Under the pieces are notes generated by a model. It did no database searches. It worked only from the letters and a program-made list of their open reading frames with translations, and had not been told where the DNA came from. From NCBI GenBank assembly GCA_002633025.1, contig NMRB01000024.1, positions 713,437 to 777,436 of the forward strand: a stretch of 64,000 nucleotides of DNA, written 5' to 3'. This DNA comes from Notospermus geniculatus. Lineage: Eukaryota; Nemertea; Pilidiophora; Heteronemertea; Lineidae. Numbering within the stretch: position 1 is the first letter of the stretch; each line of letters starts with the position of its first letter. Shown here one piece after another: positions 44,801 to 52,474 of the stretch. The position numbers and the translations under genes are program-made.

Positions 44801-47800
44801 AACAAAACCAATGACATTCCGCGCCAATTGACACCAATGATCTTTGGCACCAAGTGAAACCAACGACGTTTGGCACCAATTGACACCAATGATCTTTGGC
44901 ACCAAGTGAAACAAACGACGTTTCGCACCAATTGACACCAATGATCTTTGGCACCAAATGAAACAATGACGTTTCGCATCAGTTGACACCAATGATCTTT
45001 GGAACCAAATGAAACCAATGACGTTTCGCACCTGTTGACACCATATCTTTGGCACCAAACCAATGACTACGCGGCAACAAATAGACCTTCGCGGCCACTA
45101 GGCCAACCAATGAGCTTAGACATTAACGGACACTAAAGATCTTTGACACCAAATTCACACGAGCCCAGGGTACAAAGGCGATTCACTTGGGGATCGAACT
45201 CGCGCCCTGAGACCCAAACGGCACTCGGTCACTACGCCACCGTGATTGCCAAGGCCCACGATTGAATATATGCGGTTGAGTTTTTTTCTGGACCCGTCCC
45301 AGACATAATACGTTGAAAGATGGATTCAAAATAATCCCATACACACCGTAAATTTAGCTGAGAGACAGCGTAATGTTTTCACCCAGCCTGAGTAAGCCAT
45401 CAAGAGAGGACATAATTAATGACCCAGGAGCTCAACGCAAGATCTCAAGAGTTCATTAAAGTTCTTTTAAAAATTCATGATATGAAAGGATTAAGTGACT
45501 CCATTTTATTTTGACTATAAGCTAGTGTTGTACACATATGGCTTTCTTGGTTGACTTCATTCTGGATTCTGGATGACTGCCTTTGTATTGTAGCCTACAT
45601 GAACAATAGGTAAATCATCGCTAAACGCTGTCTTAGGCTATTACACCTGTAATATTTTTCACTCCCCCCCCCCCTCGTTGCCTTCCAACAAATGACTGAC
45701 GGATTAAGTCTCATTCATTAGAGAGTTTTGGCAAAGCCCCCGAAACCCCGACGCGAACGTCTATCCTATTGTTCGCTGCTCTCTTCGTGGCATCGAACAA
45801 TGGGTTTGGCGTTTGCGTTGGCGTTTCGGGGGCTTTGCCAAAACTCTATATTACACCGGGTCGTTGCGAACACTCACTCGCACACAACGACAAGGCCATT
45901 TAGGTTACCGTTTGTACTATATGCAATAGGGAGGTTAAGAAATCAAACGAAAGCATAAACGTTAACGACAACGTTATTTTTGTACCGAAAATGCAATAGG
46001 GAGTTTTCGCAAAGCCCCCGAAACGCCAACGCGAACGTCTATCCTTTTGTTCGGTGCTCTCTTCGTGGCATCGAACAATGGGTTTGGGGATCACGTTGGC
46101 GTTTCGGGGGCTTTGCGAAAACTCCCTATTATAAAATCTGGTGAACGTGTAGTATGAAAAATAACGTTGTCGTAAGGTTTACGTTTATCGTATGATTTCT
46201 TAACCTCCCTAATAGTGTGGCATTCACGACTGTCACCTTTGAGGTTCCTGGTTCGGTCACGGTGTAACGTAAACATTACACAGGTCGGAACCGGAAAAAG
46301 ACAGGGTGACACTCTTTGCCATCGCTCTCCGGTTTCCTTCTACTGTACAACCTTCGGCCAACATCGTCTATGAACTGACAAAGCCATATTTGCATCCTCC
46401 CGTAGCAGGGCTTTGATCTCGCTCCTCTTCATACACTCGCACACAAGTGTGGGTGGATGAAGAGGAAGGAGCGAGGTAAACCCCCTGCTGTGGGAGGATG
46501 CATATTTGTCATTCAGCTCTCGATCTCACGCTAAGACCTCATTGATTCAACTTTGGCAACACTGCATTGTCTCCCGAGCTATTGATGATTAATGTCTTGT
46601 AGAAATAACGTCGGCCTTCAAACTGCTCGGAAGAATGCCATCAGGCCACTGTTCTTACATCATGCAATACACAAATTAAATATTGACCAATAGTGACCAT
46701 CATCTGATGTAGAGGAACGTAACGGTTTGGCTGCACCCGTGAAAGAGGACGTTGGAAGCTGCAATGATGACGCCCTACCCGAAAGTTAGTGCAAAAATCG
46801 ACCGACGGCGTGTTAAATTCAGGAGTTCATTGTCGTTTCGTTCTGAGGTCCTGGCCGGAGGCCTTATACTAGACTGTTAACACTTTACCTTTGTGTACCT
46901 TTGACGTCTCCAGAAGGCTGTGATTACCAAGGGCTAGACCTATGTAGGCACGCCGCACCGGATAACAAAGGTTTCACAAAGGGTTCGGGACCCTGAGGAC
47001 AATTAGGGAGTTTCCGCAAAGCCCCCGAAACGCCAACGTGAACGTGTATCCTTTTGTTCGGTGCTCTCTTCGTGGCATCGAACAATGGGTTTGGCGTTCG
47101 CGTTGGTGTTTCGGGGGCTTTGCGAAATATCCCTACTCTATATAGTGAGTTTTCGCAAAGCCCACCGAAACGCAAACGCAAACGCTAAACCCATTGTTCG
47201 ATGCCACGAAGTGAGCACCCAGGATAGACGTTCGCGTTGGAGTTTTGGGGGCTTAGCGAAAATTCTATATTGTTTACCGGCGTATCCGTATACTGTGTAG
47301 CTCTATGTAATCGCAGCCTCTGCAGCGCGATGTAAAAGCACTTTATGACTTGTAATATTGTAATAGAGTACTTTCTCACTTGAATGAACGATTCAATGAA
47401 GCGTATTATTAGCAACAACCGAAGGGGCAGGCAAGGGTCATCACGGGGACGTCCAACTCACGACTTCCTTGAGCAAAAGGATTAACCAAATTGACCATCG
47501 GCCCAAAAGCCAGCATCACATGAGGCAAATTTCTTGCTCTTGCAAGCAATTTAGACGAAAGTACAAAATTGCCGCGTGTGCGATAGTTTCAAGAGCTCAT
47601 TGCTTCTTGCAACAACTTTTTGCTCTGATTAGAGATCTTTGAGTGTTATTGCTCATTACGGCTCGTGGAAGCAGAGTTAGACGCGTTGCTTTTCACTGCA
47701 CATGGTACAATGCTTGTTGCTGCAATGAGCAATGCTGCTTCGTGAGCAAGTCCTGCAGTCACGAAGATGTACACTGTAGCTATCATCCCTACGAAATTTT

Positions 47801-49605
47801 AAAATATGGGGGAAGATTTTGTGGGTGAATGAAGAGCAGTTATATTGACTTACCTTCGAAAGACGACCAGGCTGTTGAGGCCAAACTAACGATAGCAATC
47901 ACCATGGCCAAAAAACTGAGGACTATTCCAACATAGCGGCTCCTGACGAACACCGGATTCTCCCAGTATCCCATCATGACATGCCACTGGGTATCAGTCA
48001 GTTTGATCTTCTTTAAAGGGTCCTCAATATTCGGGGGCTTTGCGAAAACTCTGTATTGTTTACCGGCGTATCGGTATACTGTGTAGCTTGATGTAATCGC
48101 AGCCTCTGCAGCGCGGTGTAAAAGCACTTTATGACTTGTAATATTGTAATAGAGTACTTTCTCACTTGAATGAACGATTCAATGAAGCGTATTATTAGCA
48201 ACAACCGAAGGGGCAGGCAAGGGTCATCACGGGGTCGTCCAACTCACGACTTCCTTGACCAAAAAGGATTAACCAAATTGACCATCGGCCCAAAAGCCAG
48301 CATCACATGAGGCAAATTTCTTGCTCTTGCAAGCAATTTAGACGAAAGTACAAAATTGCCGCGTGTGCGATATTTTCAAGAGCTCATTGCTTCTTGCAAC
48401 AACTTTTTGCTCTGATTAGAGATCTTTGAGTGTTATTGCTCATTACGGCTCGTGGAAGCAGAGTTAGACGCGTTGCTTTTCACTGCACATGGTACAATGC
48501 TTGTTGCTGCAACGAGCAATAAACTGCCTCGTGAGCAAGTCCTGCAGTCAAGAAGATGTACACTAGCTATCATCCCTACGAAATTTTAAAATATGGGGGA
48601 AGATTTTGTGGGTGAATGAAGAGCAGTTATATTGACTTACCTTCGAAAGACGACCAGGCTGTTGAGGCCAAACTAACGATAGCAATCACCATGGCCAAAA
48701 AACTGAGGACTATTCCAACATAACGGCTCCTGACGAACACCGGATTCTCCCAGTATCCCATCATGACATGCCACTGGGTATCAGTCAGTTTGATCTTCTT
48801 TAAAGGGTCCTCAATTTTCTGCCCTCGTTTCTTTTTTTCATTCTTCTTCGCCTTCTTCACAGGTTTCTTCCTGACGGGTTCGTTCGCCTCCGCCATGACT
48901 TGATCCTCCATCTCCCTGGACACGAACTTCACACATTCCTGCCGGGCTTTTTTTACCGGGGTCGACACTCGCGTCTTCTCAGCCTCCTTTTCCTTCTGTT
49001 CGATCATCTCCAACCTCTTTCGGAACGAGTTCCGGCGATCCTTCGACCAGTTCACCCATGCCGACTGTGGATCTCCCAAGAAGTGTTTCTCCTTCCGTTT
49101 CTCCCTCAAAGACCCTTGCCGCGATGCATTCGGCGAGACCCTTGGCGAGGTCTTGCTGTCCCGTCTCCGCCTGTCCCATTCTTGGAACTCCATCGGCTCA
49201 CCGCCGGTGTTGATGGCATTCAACTTGCCAGGATCCTCGACTCTTTGACTACGTGAAGCGCTCTGTTGAAACATTCGATCGAAACCACGTCCCGTATTGC
49301 TGTGCTGCCCTGAATCGGCATAGGCAGCATAACCGGAGCCATCTGGGTCGTAATTAATGGGTATGCGTTTGTGTTGATCATCCATGGTATCGGCGTCCGG
49401 GGGGTGCTCGAGATCAAAACTCCGATCAAATGAGGAGACCACGCTGGTCCCTATCCCACTGGTCTCGGTCGAGAAAGTGTGCACGGCTTGCAATTTCGGC
49501 CTGTCCCTACTGGGACCCGCGATCTCCCTGTCTCGTATCGGGCGTAGTGCTATTTGTTCCCCTGAAGGTCCAGCAGACCGGGCCCTAGGGTCCATGTTCG
49601 GCTGT
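26656..49605 (-). CDS. TMEM47: TMEM47-like four-pass membrane protein with alternative 5' cassettes
   Basis: TMEM47/VAB-9 proteins are claudin-superfamily four-pass proteins of cell junctions. Shared 3' exons are 27834-27685 and 26870-26656. Upstream are two alternative first exons (1a 49605-48641, ATG at 49595; 1b 35776-35581) and two alternative loop exons (2b 38166-38056; 2a 29273-29184). Every internal junction is phase 1. Exons 1b-2a-3-4 give 216 aa; 1a-2a-3-4 would give 469 aa. The family signature W...GLW..C...C is present: W at the end of TM1, GLWDAC (2a) or GLFRVC (2b), then a second Cys. DWQTGIIGLLLFSAAVGFL matches human SSDWQIATLALLL, and GYAYIIGWGASVGYF matches WGYGLAWGATIFSF. The C-terminus is CCKKKRPSHLQHV. 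Which 5' exons pair is inferred. It could also be two overlapping genes, one missing 3' exons. Confidence 0.85.
27685..27834 (-). CDS. TMEM47: TMEM47-like exon 3 (TM2 and part of TM3)
   Basis: 150 bp, acceptor CATTTTTCAG, donor TGTG|GTAAGT, phase 1 to 1. Encodes WQTGIIGLLLFSAAVGFLAT, ILSICGVCVINLPKKLYY and the start of TM3. Confidence 0.9.
28045..28257. mobile_element. MITE M copy 1 (TTAA target)
   Basis: TTAA|AGGAGC...GCTCCT|TTAA termini, about 213 bp, with the internal block CACCTAGCGGCAGCAATACG shared with 41813-42030. TTAA flanks suggest piggyBac-type mobilisation. Confidence 0.8.
28398..28480. mobile_element. MITE C copy 1
   Basis: CATCCTCCCATAGCAGGGCT and AACCTGCTGTGGGAGGATG form inverted termini around CTCGCTCCTCTTCATACACT. 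No target duplication is visible. Copies at 46393 and 51088. Confidence 0.75.
29184..29273 (-). CDS. TMEM47: TMEM47-like exon 2a (extracellular loop)
   Basis: 90 bp, acceptor TCTTTTTCAG, donor AATG|GTTACA (weak), phase 1 to 1. Encodes YYSGLWDACFSANITSAAAF followed by PGCRHIARN: the GLW..C...C signature and an NIT sequon. Confidence 0.85.
29594..29980 (+). repeat. 32 bp minisatellite
   Basis: TGTATTGATGTACAGGACTC-GTGGCAGTCATT repeated, near-perfect for the first units (starts at 29594, 29626, 29658) and increasingly degenerate later. Lies upstream of TMEM47-like exon 2a, in its intron. Confidence 0.9.
31380..32112 (+). repeat. Purine-rich 25 bp minisatellite
   Basis: From about 31725 the unit GCTTTAGGATCAAGAGAAAG-AAAAA repeats about 15 times. 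Before it, 31380-31725 is a looser array of GACCAGGAAAGAGCC-type words, apparently an older part of the same array. One strand is almost all purine. A 105-codon frame (Lys/Glu/Arg-rich) is a by-product. Confidence 0.9.
32741..32991. mobile_element. MITE F copy 1 (250 bp palindrome)
   Basis: Arms run from GAGTAAGAAATAAAAGTGGA at the left to TCCACTTTTATTCTTACTC at the right, with internal TTCTCAAAATGGGAAAAAAA-type blocks. AT-rich, non-coding. Second copy at 34498-34740. Confidence 0.85.
33254..33378. mobile_element. MITE A copy 1
   Basis: Palindromic element starting GAGTTTTCGCAAAGCCCCCG and ending in its complement, flanked by TA on both sides. The centre reads CTATCCTTTTG..CGGTGCTCTC. The reference description of MITE A applies to the copies below. 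Confidence 0.9.
34498..34740. mobile_element. MITE F copy 2
   Basis: Same palindrome as 32741-32991, including GGAAATTTTGGAATTTTGCG and the mirrored arm. Confidence 0.85.
35581..35776 (-). CDS. TMEM47: TMEM47-like alternative first exon 1b
   Basis: 196 bp from ATG (35776) to donor AAGT|GTAAGT, phase 1. Encodes MMDTMKNFLKFKQIETPEPK, a basic stretch, then TM1 FLGVASILGAVALTVVCVF and NNHWVEGK, with the Trp of the claudin-type motif. It replaces the whole 318-residue 1a segment with 65 residues. Confidence 0.82.
36921..36957. repeat. Short GC-rich hairpin
   Basis: CCCTCGGTC and GACCGAGGG flank a 19-base loop. No further element structure seen. Confidence 0.4.
37130..37255. mobile_element. MITE A copy 2
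   Basis: Full-length palindrome. Its right end abuts a tRNA 3'-half-like sequence (37275-37316). Confidence 0.9.
37275..37316 (+). repeat. tRNA 3'-half-like sequence (Asn GTT-type anticodon)
   Basis: CCCGC-CTGTTAC-GCGGG folds as an anticodon arm with anticodon GTT, followed by CCGGG-TTCGATT-CCCGG, a perfect T arm with B box. The D arm and 5' acceptor strand are absent: the sequence upstream is the end of a MITE A copy. Not a functional tRNA as it stands. Confidence 0.65.
37914..37976. mobile_element. MITE A fragment
   Basis: Only the central part (AAACGCCAACGCGAATGTCT to CAATGG) remains; both ends are missing. It lies 80 bp from TMEM47-like exon 2b. Confidence 0.8.
38056..38166 (-). CDS. 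TMEM47: TMEM47-like alternative exon 2b (extracellular loop)
   Basis: 111 bp, acceptor GTTCTTTTTCAG, donor TTTG|GTGAGT, phase 1 to 1. Encodes PWKGSYQIGLFRVCGPRNDT and ETNEVILNECWRQTKF, which fits the GL[WF]..C...C loop motif and carries an N-glycosylation sequon (NDT). It lies between first exons 1a and 1b, so it can be used only with 1a. Confidence 0.75.
38934..40137. repeat. 1.2 kb duplicate, copy A
   Basis: Near-identical to 40139-41341, starting AAGTCTCCGCCACTTTCAGG. It ends at the single N (40138) inside an inverted-repeat element that copy B carries to completion. Confidence 0.92.
40139..41341. repeat. 1.2 kb duplicate, copy B
   Basis: Starts immediately after the N and repeats copy A with small indels and substitutions. 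Most likely the other allele of the same locus. Confidence 0.92.
41081..41451. mobile_element. 370 bp MITE with GTGGTTACAC termini
   Basis: CGTGGTTACACTACATAAAA at the left is mirrored by ATTTTCAACGGTGTAACCG at the right. The interior is rich in CCCGTG/CACGGG blocks. A truncated copy is at 39879-40137, cut at the N. Confidence 0.7.
41813..42030. mobile_element. MITE M copy 2 (TTAA target)
   Basis: TTAA|AGGAGCACGGTATGCGAT... to GGGCTCCT|TTAA, sharing CACCTAGCGGCAGCAATACG and GGTTGGAGAGTGGCGCGC with 28045-28257. Confidence 0.8.
42424..42557. mobile_element. 134 bp MITE
   Basis: AATCCACTGTCGCGATTTTG and CAAAATCGCGAGAGTGGAT arms continue as GCTTGAGAC/GTCTCAAGC. The centre has two CTTATATGG words in tandem. 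Confidence 0.8.
42775..42895. mobile_element. MITE B-related element
   Basis: GGGAGTTTAAAAGATCACAC and mirrored TTTGATCTCTTAAA ends with CGTTAAC/GTTTACG centre. Diverged relative of 43987-44121. Confidence 0.6.
43987..44121. mobile_element. MITE B copy 1
   Basis: GGGAGGTTTAGAAATCAAAC to GTTTGATTTCTAAACCTCCC, 135 bp, flanked by TA. The interior has mirrored AACGTTATTT/AAATAACGTT blocks. Confidence 0.88.
44603..44742. mobile_element. MITE G copy 1
   Basis: GCAAGGTTCATTGGCGCACG and CGTGTGCCAATGAACCCTGC are inverted termini, 140 bp. Copies at 59742-59881 and 60816-60940. Confidence 0.85.
44757..45064. repeat. 52 bp minisatellite
   Basis: Unit GGCACCAATTGACACCAATG-ATCTTTGGCACCAAGTGAAA-CCAACGACGTTT, about six copies. 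Each unit itself contains several CACCAA words. Repetitive minus-strand frames (..WCQRSLVSIG..) are by-products. Confidence 0.9.
45177..45250 (-). repeat. tRNA-derived SINE-like head
   Basis: On the minus strand, GGCGTAGTGACCGAGTGCCG followed about 30 bp later by GAGTTCGATCCCC (B box). The spacing is that of an internal RNA polymerase III promoter. It does not fold as a standard tRNA. Confidence 0.55.
45723..45846. mobile_element. MITE A copy
   Basis: GAGTTTTGGCAAAGCCCCCG to its mirrored end, TA on the right. Confidence 0.9.
45929..46209. mobile_element. MITE B copy 2, interrupted by MITE A
   Basis: Both MITE B ends are present (GGGAGGTTAAGAAATCAAAC and mirrored end, TA flanks), but a full MITE A (45999-46126) with its own TA flanks sits in the middle. 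This dates the MITE A insertion after MITE B. Confidence 0.9.
45999..46126. mobile_element. MITE A copy nested in MITE B
   Basis: Full palindrome with TA on both sides, inserted in MITE B copy 2. Confidence 0.9.
46393..46500. mobile_element. MITE C copy 2 with 8 bp TSD
   Basis: Same termini as 28398-28480, flanked by the exact 8 bp direct repeat CATATTTG (46385-46392 and 46501-46508). 8 bp duplications are typical of hAT-type transposition. Confidence 0.85.
47006..47133. mobile_element. MITE A copy
   Basis: GGGAGTTTCCGCAAAGCCCC to mirrored end, flanked by TA. Confidence 0.9.
47145..47265. mobile_element. MITE A copy next to a duplication boundary
   Basis: GTGAGTTTTCGCAAAGCCCA to mirrored end. 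It sits 11 bp from the previous copy and directly precedes the first 763 bp tandem duplicate. Confidence 0.85.
47268..48030. repeat. 763 bp tandem duplicate, copy 1
   Basis: Near-identical to 48054-48816. It includes the 3' part of exon 1a and its donor. No N separates the copies. Confidence 0.9.
47854..48030 (-). pseudogene. Partial duplicate of TMEM47-like exon 1a
   Basis: The 3' 177 bp of exon 1a (from IEDPLKKIKLTDTQ through TM1) with an intact GAAG|GTAAGT donor and one visible synonymous change. Its 5' side is cut off at a MITE A end. An ATG at 48127 gives an in-frame lead (MLLHRAAEAAITSS...), so it could serve as a third first exon, but no acceptor or promoter is evident. Confidence 0.8.
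48031..48052. mobile_element. Solo MITE A right end at the duplication junction
   Basis: CGGGGGCTTTGCGAAAACTC, joined directly to the truncated exon copy. The duplication breakpoint therefore lies in a MITE A end. Confidence 0.85.
48054..48816. repeat. 763 bp tandem duplicate, copy 2 (original)
   Basis: Contains the intact end of exon 1a; the exon runs on uninterrupted beyond the duplicate boundary, so this is the ancestral copy. Confidence 0.9.
48641..49605 (-). CDS. TMEM47: TMEM47-like exon 1a: long cytoplasmic N-terminus and TM1
   Basis: Acceptor GTCTCTTTCCAG at 49606-49617 implies an upstream non-coding exon. The first ATG of the exon (49595) starts a 318-codon coding stretch: MDPRARSAGPSGEQ..., a long polar region with RRRRDSKTSPRVSPNASRQG, a Lys-rich patch KKPVKKAKKNEKKKRGQK, then WENPVFVRSRYVGIVLSFLA and one membrane helix ending STAWSSFE. 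Donor GAAG|GTAAGT, phase 1. TMEM47 normally has only ~20 residues before TM1, so this ~290-residue tail is unusual. It is probably cytoplasmic. Confidence 0.85.
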
Positions 49606-50548
49606 CTGGAAAGAGACAAAGACGACCAACATTACGAAATAACCAAATTTCTGCATAACACTCGTTTTTCGTTTTCTTCAAACACGCTGTTCCCTGCAGA
49701 ATTCTTCGAGAGGCTTTAGCAGTAAAAGAGAGAACTTGTCCAGTTTCCAATTCGGACAATAATGAACCAAGAATCCACGTCCGATATTCTCTTTTTCACT
49801 CAAATAGTCATAATGAGAATCAGGTCTTAGTTTGAAATGTACGTTGCCCAACGAAATTGACATCCCAAGACTGTTTCTTTTTATGAAACAAATAAAGACA
49901 AGAGTGCTCCAGGATGGCAAACCGTCCAAGACTGACTCACCAGACACGAAACTGTAAAGAGACATTTTTAAAAACTGTTGAGTATTTCTGCCTTATCTTC
50001 TCTGCAAAAGGAAGGACAGCAGACCACGAAGATCTCAGCCGACTTAAGTTAATAATACACGGTCCAAAAACAGAAGACGAAAATCAATAAGAAGAGATGG
50101 AGTGAGTTGGAATTCTCAAGGGTATGTTATTACAAATACAATATATCCTAAACCATGTATCCAGGCAATTTGGATGCTATTAGCCTCATGGTGAAACTGA
50201 CGGGCAGATCCATCGCTTCTGAGTTTCCTCAAGGATTTATTTCTCCGCGTTGCATCCGTTTTTACACATCGGTTTTTTATCCATCTCTGCTTCAGCAGCA
50301 ACACCACAAGAAACAGTTTTACTGAAATTGCGTCATTGGGGCGTTCGTCGTCCAACATAAACATAATCGCTGCAAGATTTGATTTAACAGTGTCTATATA
50401 GCGACCGTCGCATACGTTGTAATGAGAATATCCCACAGGAATCAAATAGAAAAGGAAGATGGCAGAAGTAGGCCCAAAATATGGAATTCATTGAAAACTT
50501 CTGAAATTGATTGAGAACGCAGGGTGTAAAGTGTAAAATACATGTATA

Positions 50549-50674
50549 GAGTTTTCGAAAAGCCCCCGAAACGCCAACGGGAACGTCAATTCTTTTGTTC
50601 GGTGCTCTCTTCGTGGCATCGAACAATGGGTTTGGCGTTGGCATTGGCGTTTCGAGGGCTTTGCGAAAACTCCC
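50549..50674. mobile_element. MITE A copy
   Basis: GAGTTTTCGAAAAGCCCCCG to mirrored end, TA on both sides. Confidence 0.9.
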
Positions 50675-50699
50675 TAATATCACCCTGTAACCTCCCTTT

Positions 50700-51020
50700 A
50701 TTTCGTAGACTGATCGCTCAATGATAGTAATAGATTCCTAATAGATCAATAGTAATAGATTCCTAATAGATTTATAGACAGAATGTGGTTTATAGGCTGA
50801 TAGTCATCGTTTCTTAATAGACTGGTGATAATAGTCATCGATTCTTAATAGGCCGACGATAGTGATCGATTCTTCATAGAATGATCATTATCGTGATCGA
50901 TCTAATTGACAATTGGTCGATTCTTAATTGGTTGATAATAGTGATCGTTTCTTAATAGATCGATAATTGATCGATTCTGTAATAGATGGATAATAGTGAT
51001 CGATTCTTTATAGATAAATA
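50700..51020. repeat. Degenerate AT-rich array
   Basis: Loose repetition of TAATAGAT, GATCGATTCTTAATAG and GATAATAGTGATCG words with a period of roughly 35 bp. No coding signal. Confidence 0.6.
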
Positions 51021-51087
51021 GATGAGTACCTCATAGACTCCTGCTTAAGAACTGCTCTCTTCGTATGATCTGTCAGCAACTGAAGTC

Positions 51088-51176
51088 CATCCTCCCAAAG
51101 CAGGGCTTTGGACTCCTTCCTCTTCATGTGAGTGGATGAAGAGGAGCGAGGTAAAAACCCCTGCTGTGGGAGGATG
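51088..51176. mobile_element. MITE C copy 3
   Basis: CATCCTCCCAAAGCAGGGCT to CCCTGCTGTGGGAGGATG. Flanking octamers agree at 6 of 8 positions, a decayed target duplication. Confidence 0.75.
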
Positions 51177-51597
51177 TTTAAGTCCGACGTACTGTTGAAA
51201 CCTAAACACAGGTACCGGTACTATTAATTCATTAATACACATAGGCCTAGGCCTATCATAGTTGTCATATACAGATTCCAGGGCAAGTACATGACAAGTA
51301 CGTTGTACACATTCTATGTACGTACAAGTATACATTGGACCAAGGGGCGTTGTGAACTAAATACACTGCATATAAACCAGCATGGTGCATAGAAATAGAA
51401 TTAATTGCAGCAGATGTTGTTTTTTCGACAGCTGGGCCGGGCGCAGGTTGACAAATGGAACTTTACTTCGCGATACGATAGGGATAGCCTACATTCTTTT
51501 CACTAATTACTTTAATCCATTAGGCCGTGTTTACATACAGCTACACGGTATACTGACACGCCAAGTAACAAAGAATTTGCGACCCGTGAAGTCAAAA

Positions 51598-51710
51598 GAG
51601 TTTTCGCAAAGCCCCCGAAACGCCAACGCGATCCTTTTGTTCGGTGCTCTCTTCGTGATATTGACAATGGGATTGGCGTTCACGTTTCGGCGGCTTTGCG
51701 AAAACTCTCT
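51598..51710. mobile_element. MITE A copy, internally shortened
   Basis: GAGTTTTCGCAAAGCCCCCG to mirrored end with ~12 bp missing from the middle. Confidence 0.88.
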
Positions 51711-51806
51711 GTTAACCGGCGTGTCCATATACCGTGTAGCTCTATGTAATTAAACTGATAGGTGGCAGCACTGACAGTAGAAGTGATTGTTGAGTTGAAT
51801 AGTATA

Positions 51807-51932
51807 GAGTTTTCGCAGAGCCCCCGAAACGCCAACGCGAACTTCTATCCTTTTGTTCGGTGCTCCCTTCGTTGCATGGAACAATGGGTTTGGCGTTCGC
51901 GTTGGCGTTTCGGGGGCTTTGCGAAAACTCCC
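51807..51932. mobile_element. MITE A copy
   Basis: GAGTTTTCGCAGAGCCCCCG to mirrored end, TA flanks. Immediately followed by a 220 bp sequence that recurs at 52247. Confidence 0.9.
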
Positions 51933-52146
51933 TATTGAATTGCGAGCCGACGCCAAATACAGCATATTTGGTTCTACTGAAAATACCGGAGTGCCCGGAG
52001 TAACTCTGTCAAAAAGAGTCACCCTCTTTATCGCATGAAGAATGGTCAAACTGGCAATCGAATCAGAAACCTCAGCGGTGACAGGCACCGATGTTTTGAC
52101 TGCGCCATTAACAGCCCAGAGGGCGCCTGCAGTCAGTGAGAAACAG
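51923..52146. repeat. 220 bp direct repeat, copy 1
   Basis: AAAACTCCCTATTGAATTGC through CTGCAGTCAGTGAGAAACAG; recurs at 52247-52474 with few differences. The repeat begins in a MITE A end. Confidence 0.85.
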
Positions 52147-52246
52147 AATAAGTTACAGAATAAGTTAAGTGTTAACACGAGTAAAACTAAAGTTATGGTT
52201 TTTGCTAGGTCAAAGGCTCGATTGAAGAATTTACCCGTTTTTAAGA
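52140..52246 (+). mobile_element. Non-LTR retrotransposon reverse-transcriptase scrap
   Basis: The plus strand encodes KLSVNTSKTKVMVFARSK and on to RLKNLPVF, the conserved L.VN..KTKVMVF motif found between RT domains of LINE-type elements. About 100 bp survives, wedged between two copies of a 220 bp repeat. It is not functional. Confidence 0.75.
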
Positions 52247-52474
52247 CGAAAACTCCCTATTGAATTGCGAGCCGACGCCAAATACAGCATATTTGGTTCT
52301 ACTGAAAATACCGGAGTGCCCGGAGTAACTCTGTCAAAGGGAGTCGCCCTCTTAATCGCATGAAGAATGGGTCAAACTGGCGATCGAATCAGAAACCTCA
52401 GCGGTGACAGGCACCGATGTTTTGACTGCGCCATTCTAACAGCCCAGAGGGCGCCTGCAGTCAGTGAGAAACAG
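52247..52474. repeat. 220 bp direct repeat, copy 2
   Basis: Second copy of 51923-52146. Only the last bases of MITE A are present before it. Confidence 0.85.

Noticed and set aside
44698-45063. 121- and 104-codon repetitive frames (WCQRSLVSIG-type)
   Set aside because: Translation of the 52 bp minisatellite.
48900-49719. Plus-strand open frames opposite exon 1a
   Set aside because: Antisense shadows of a high-confidence coding exon.
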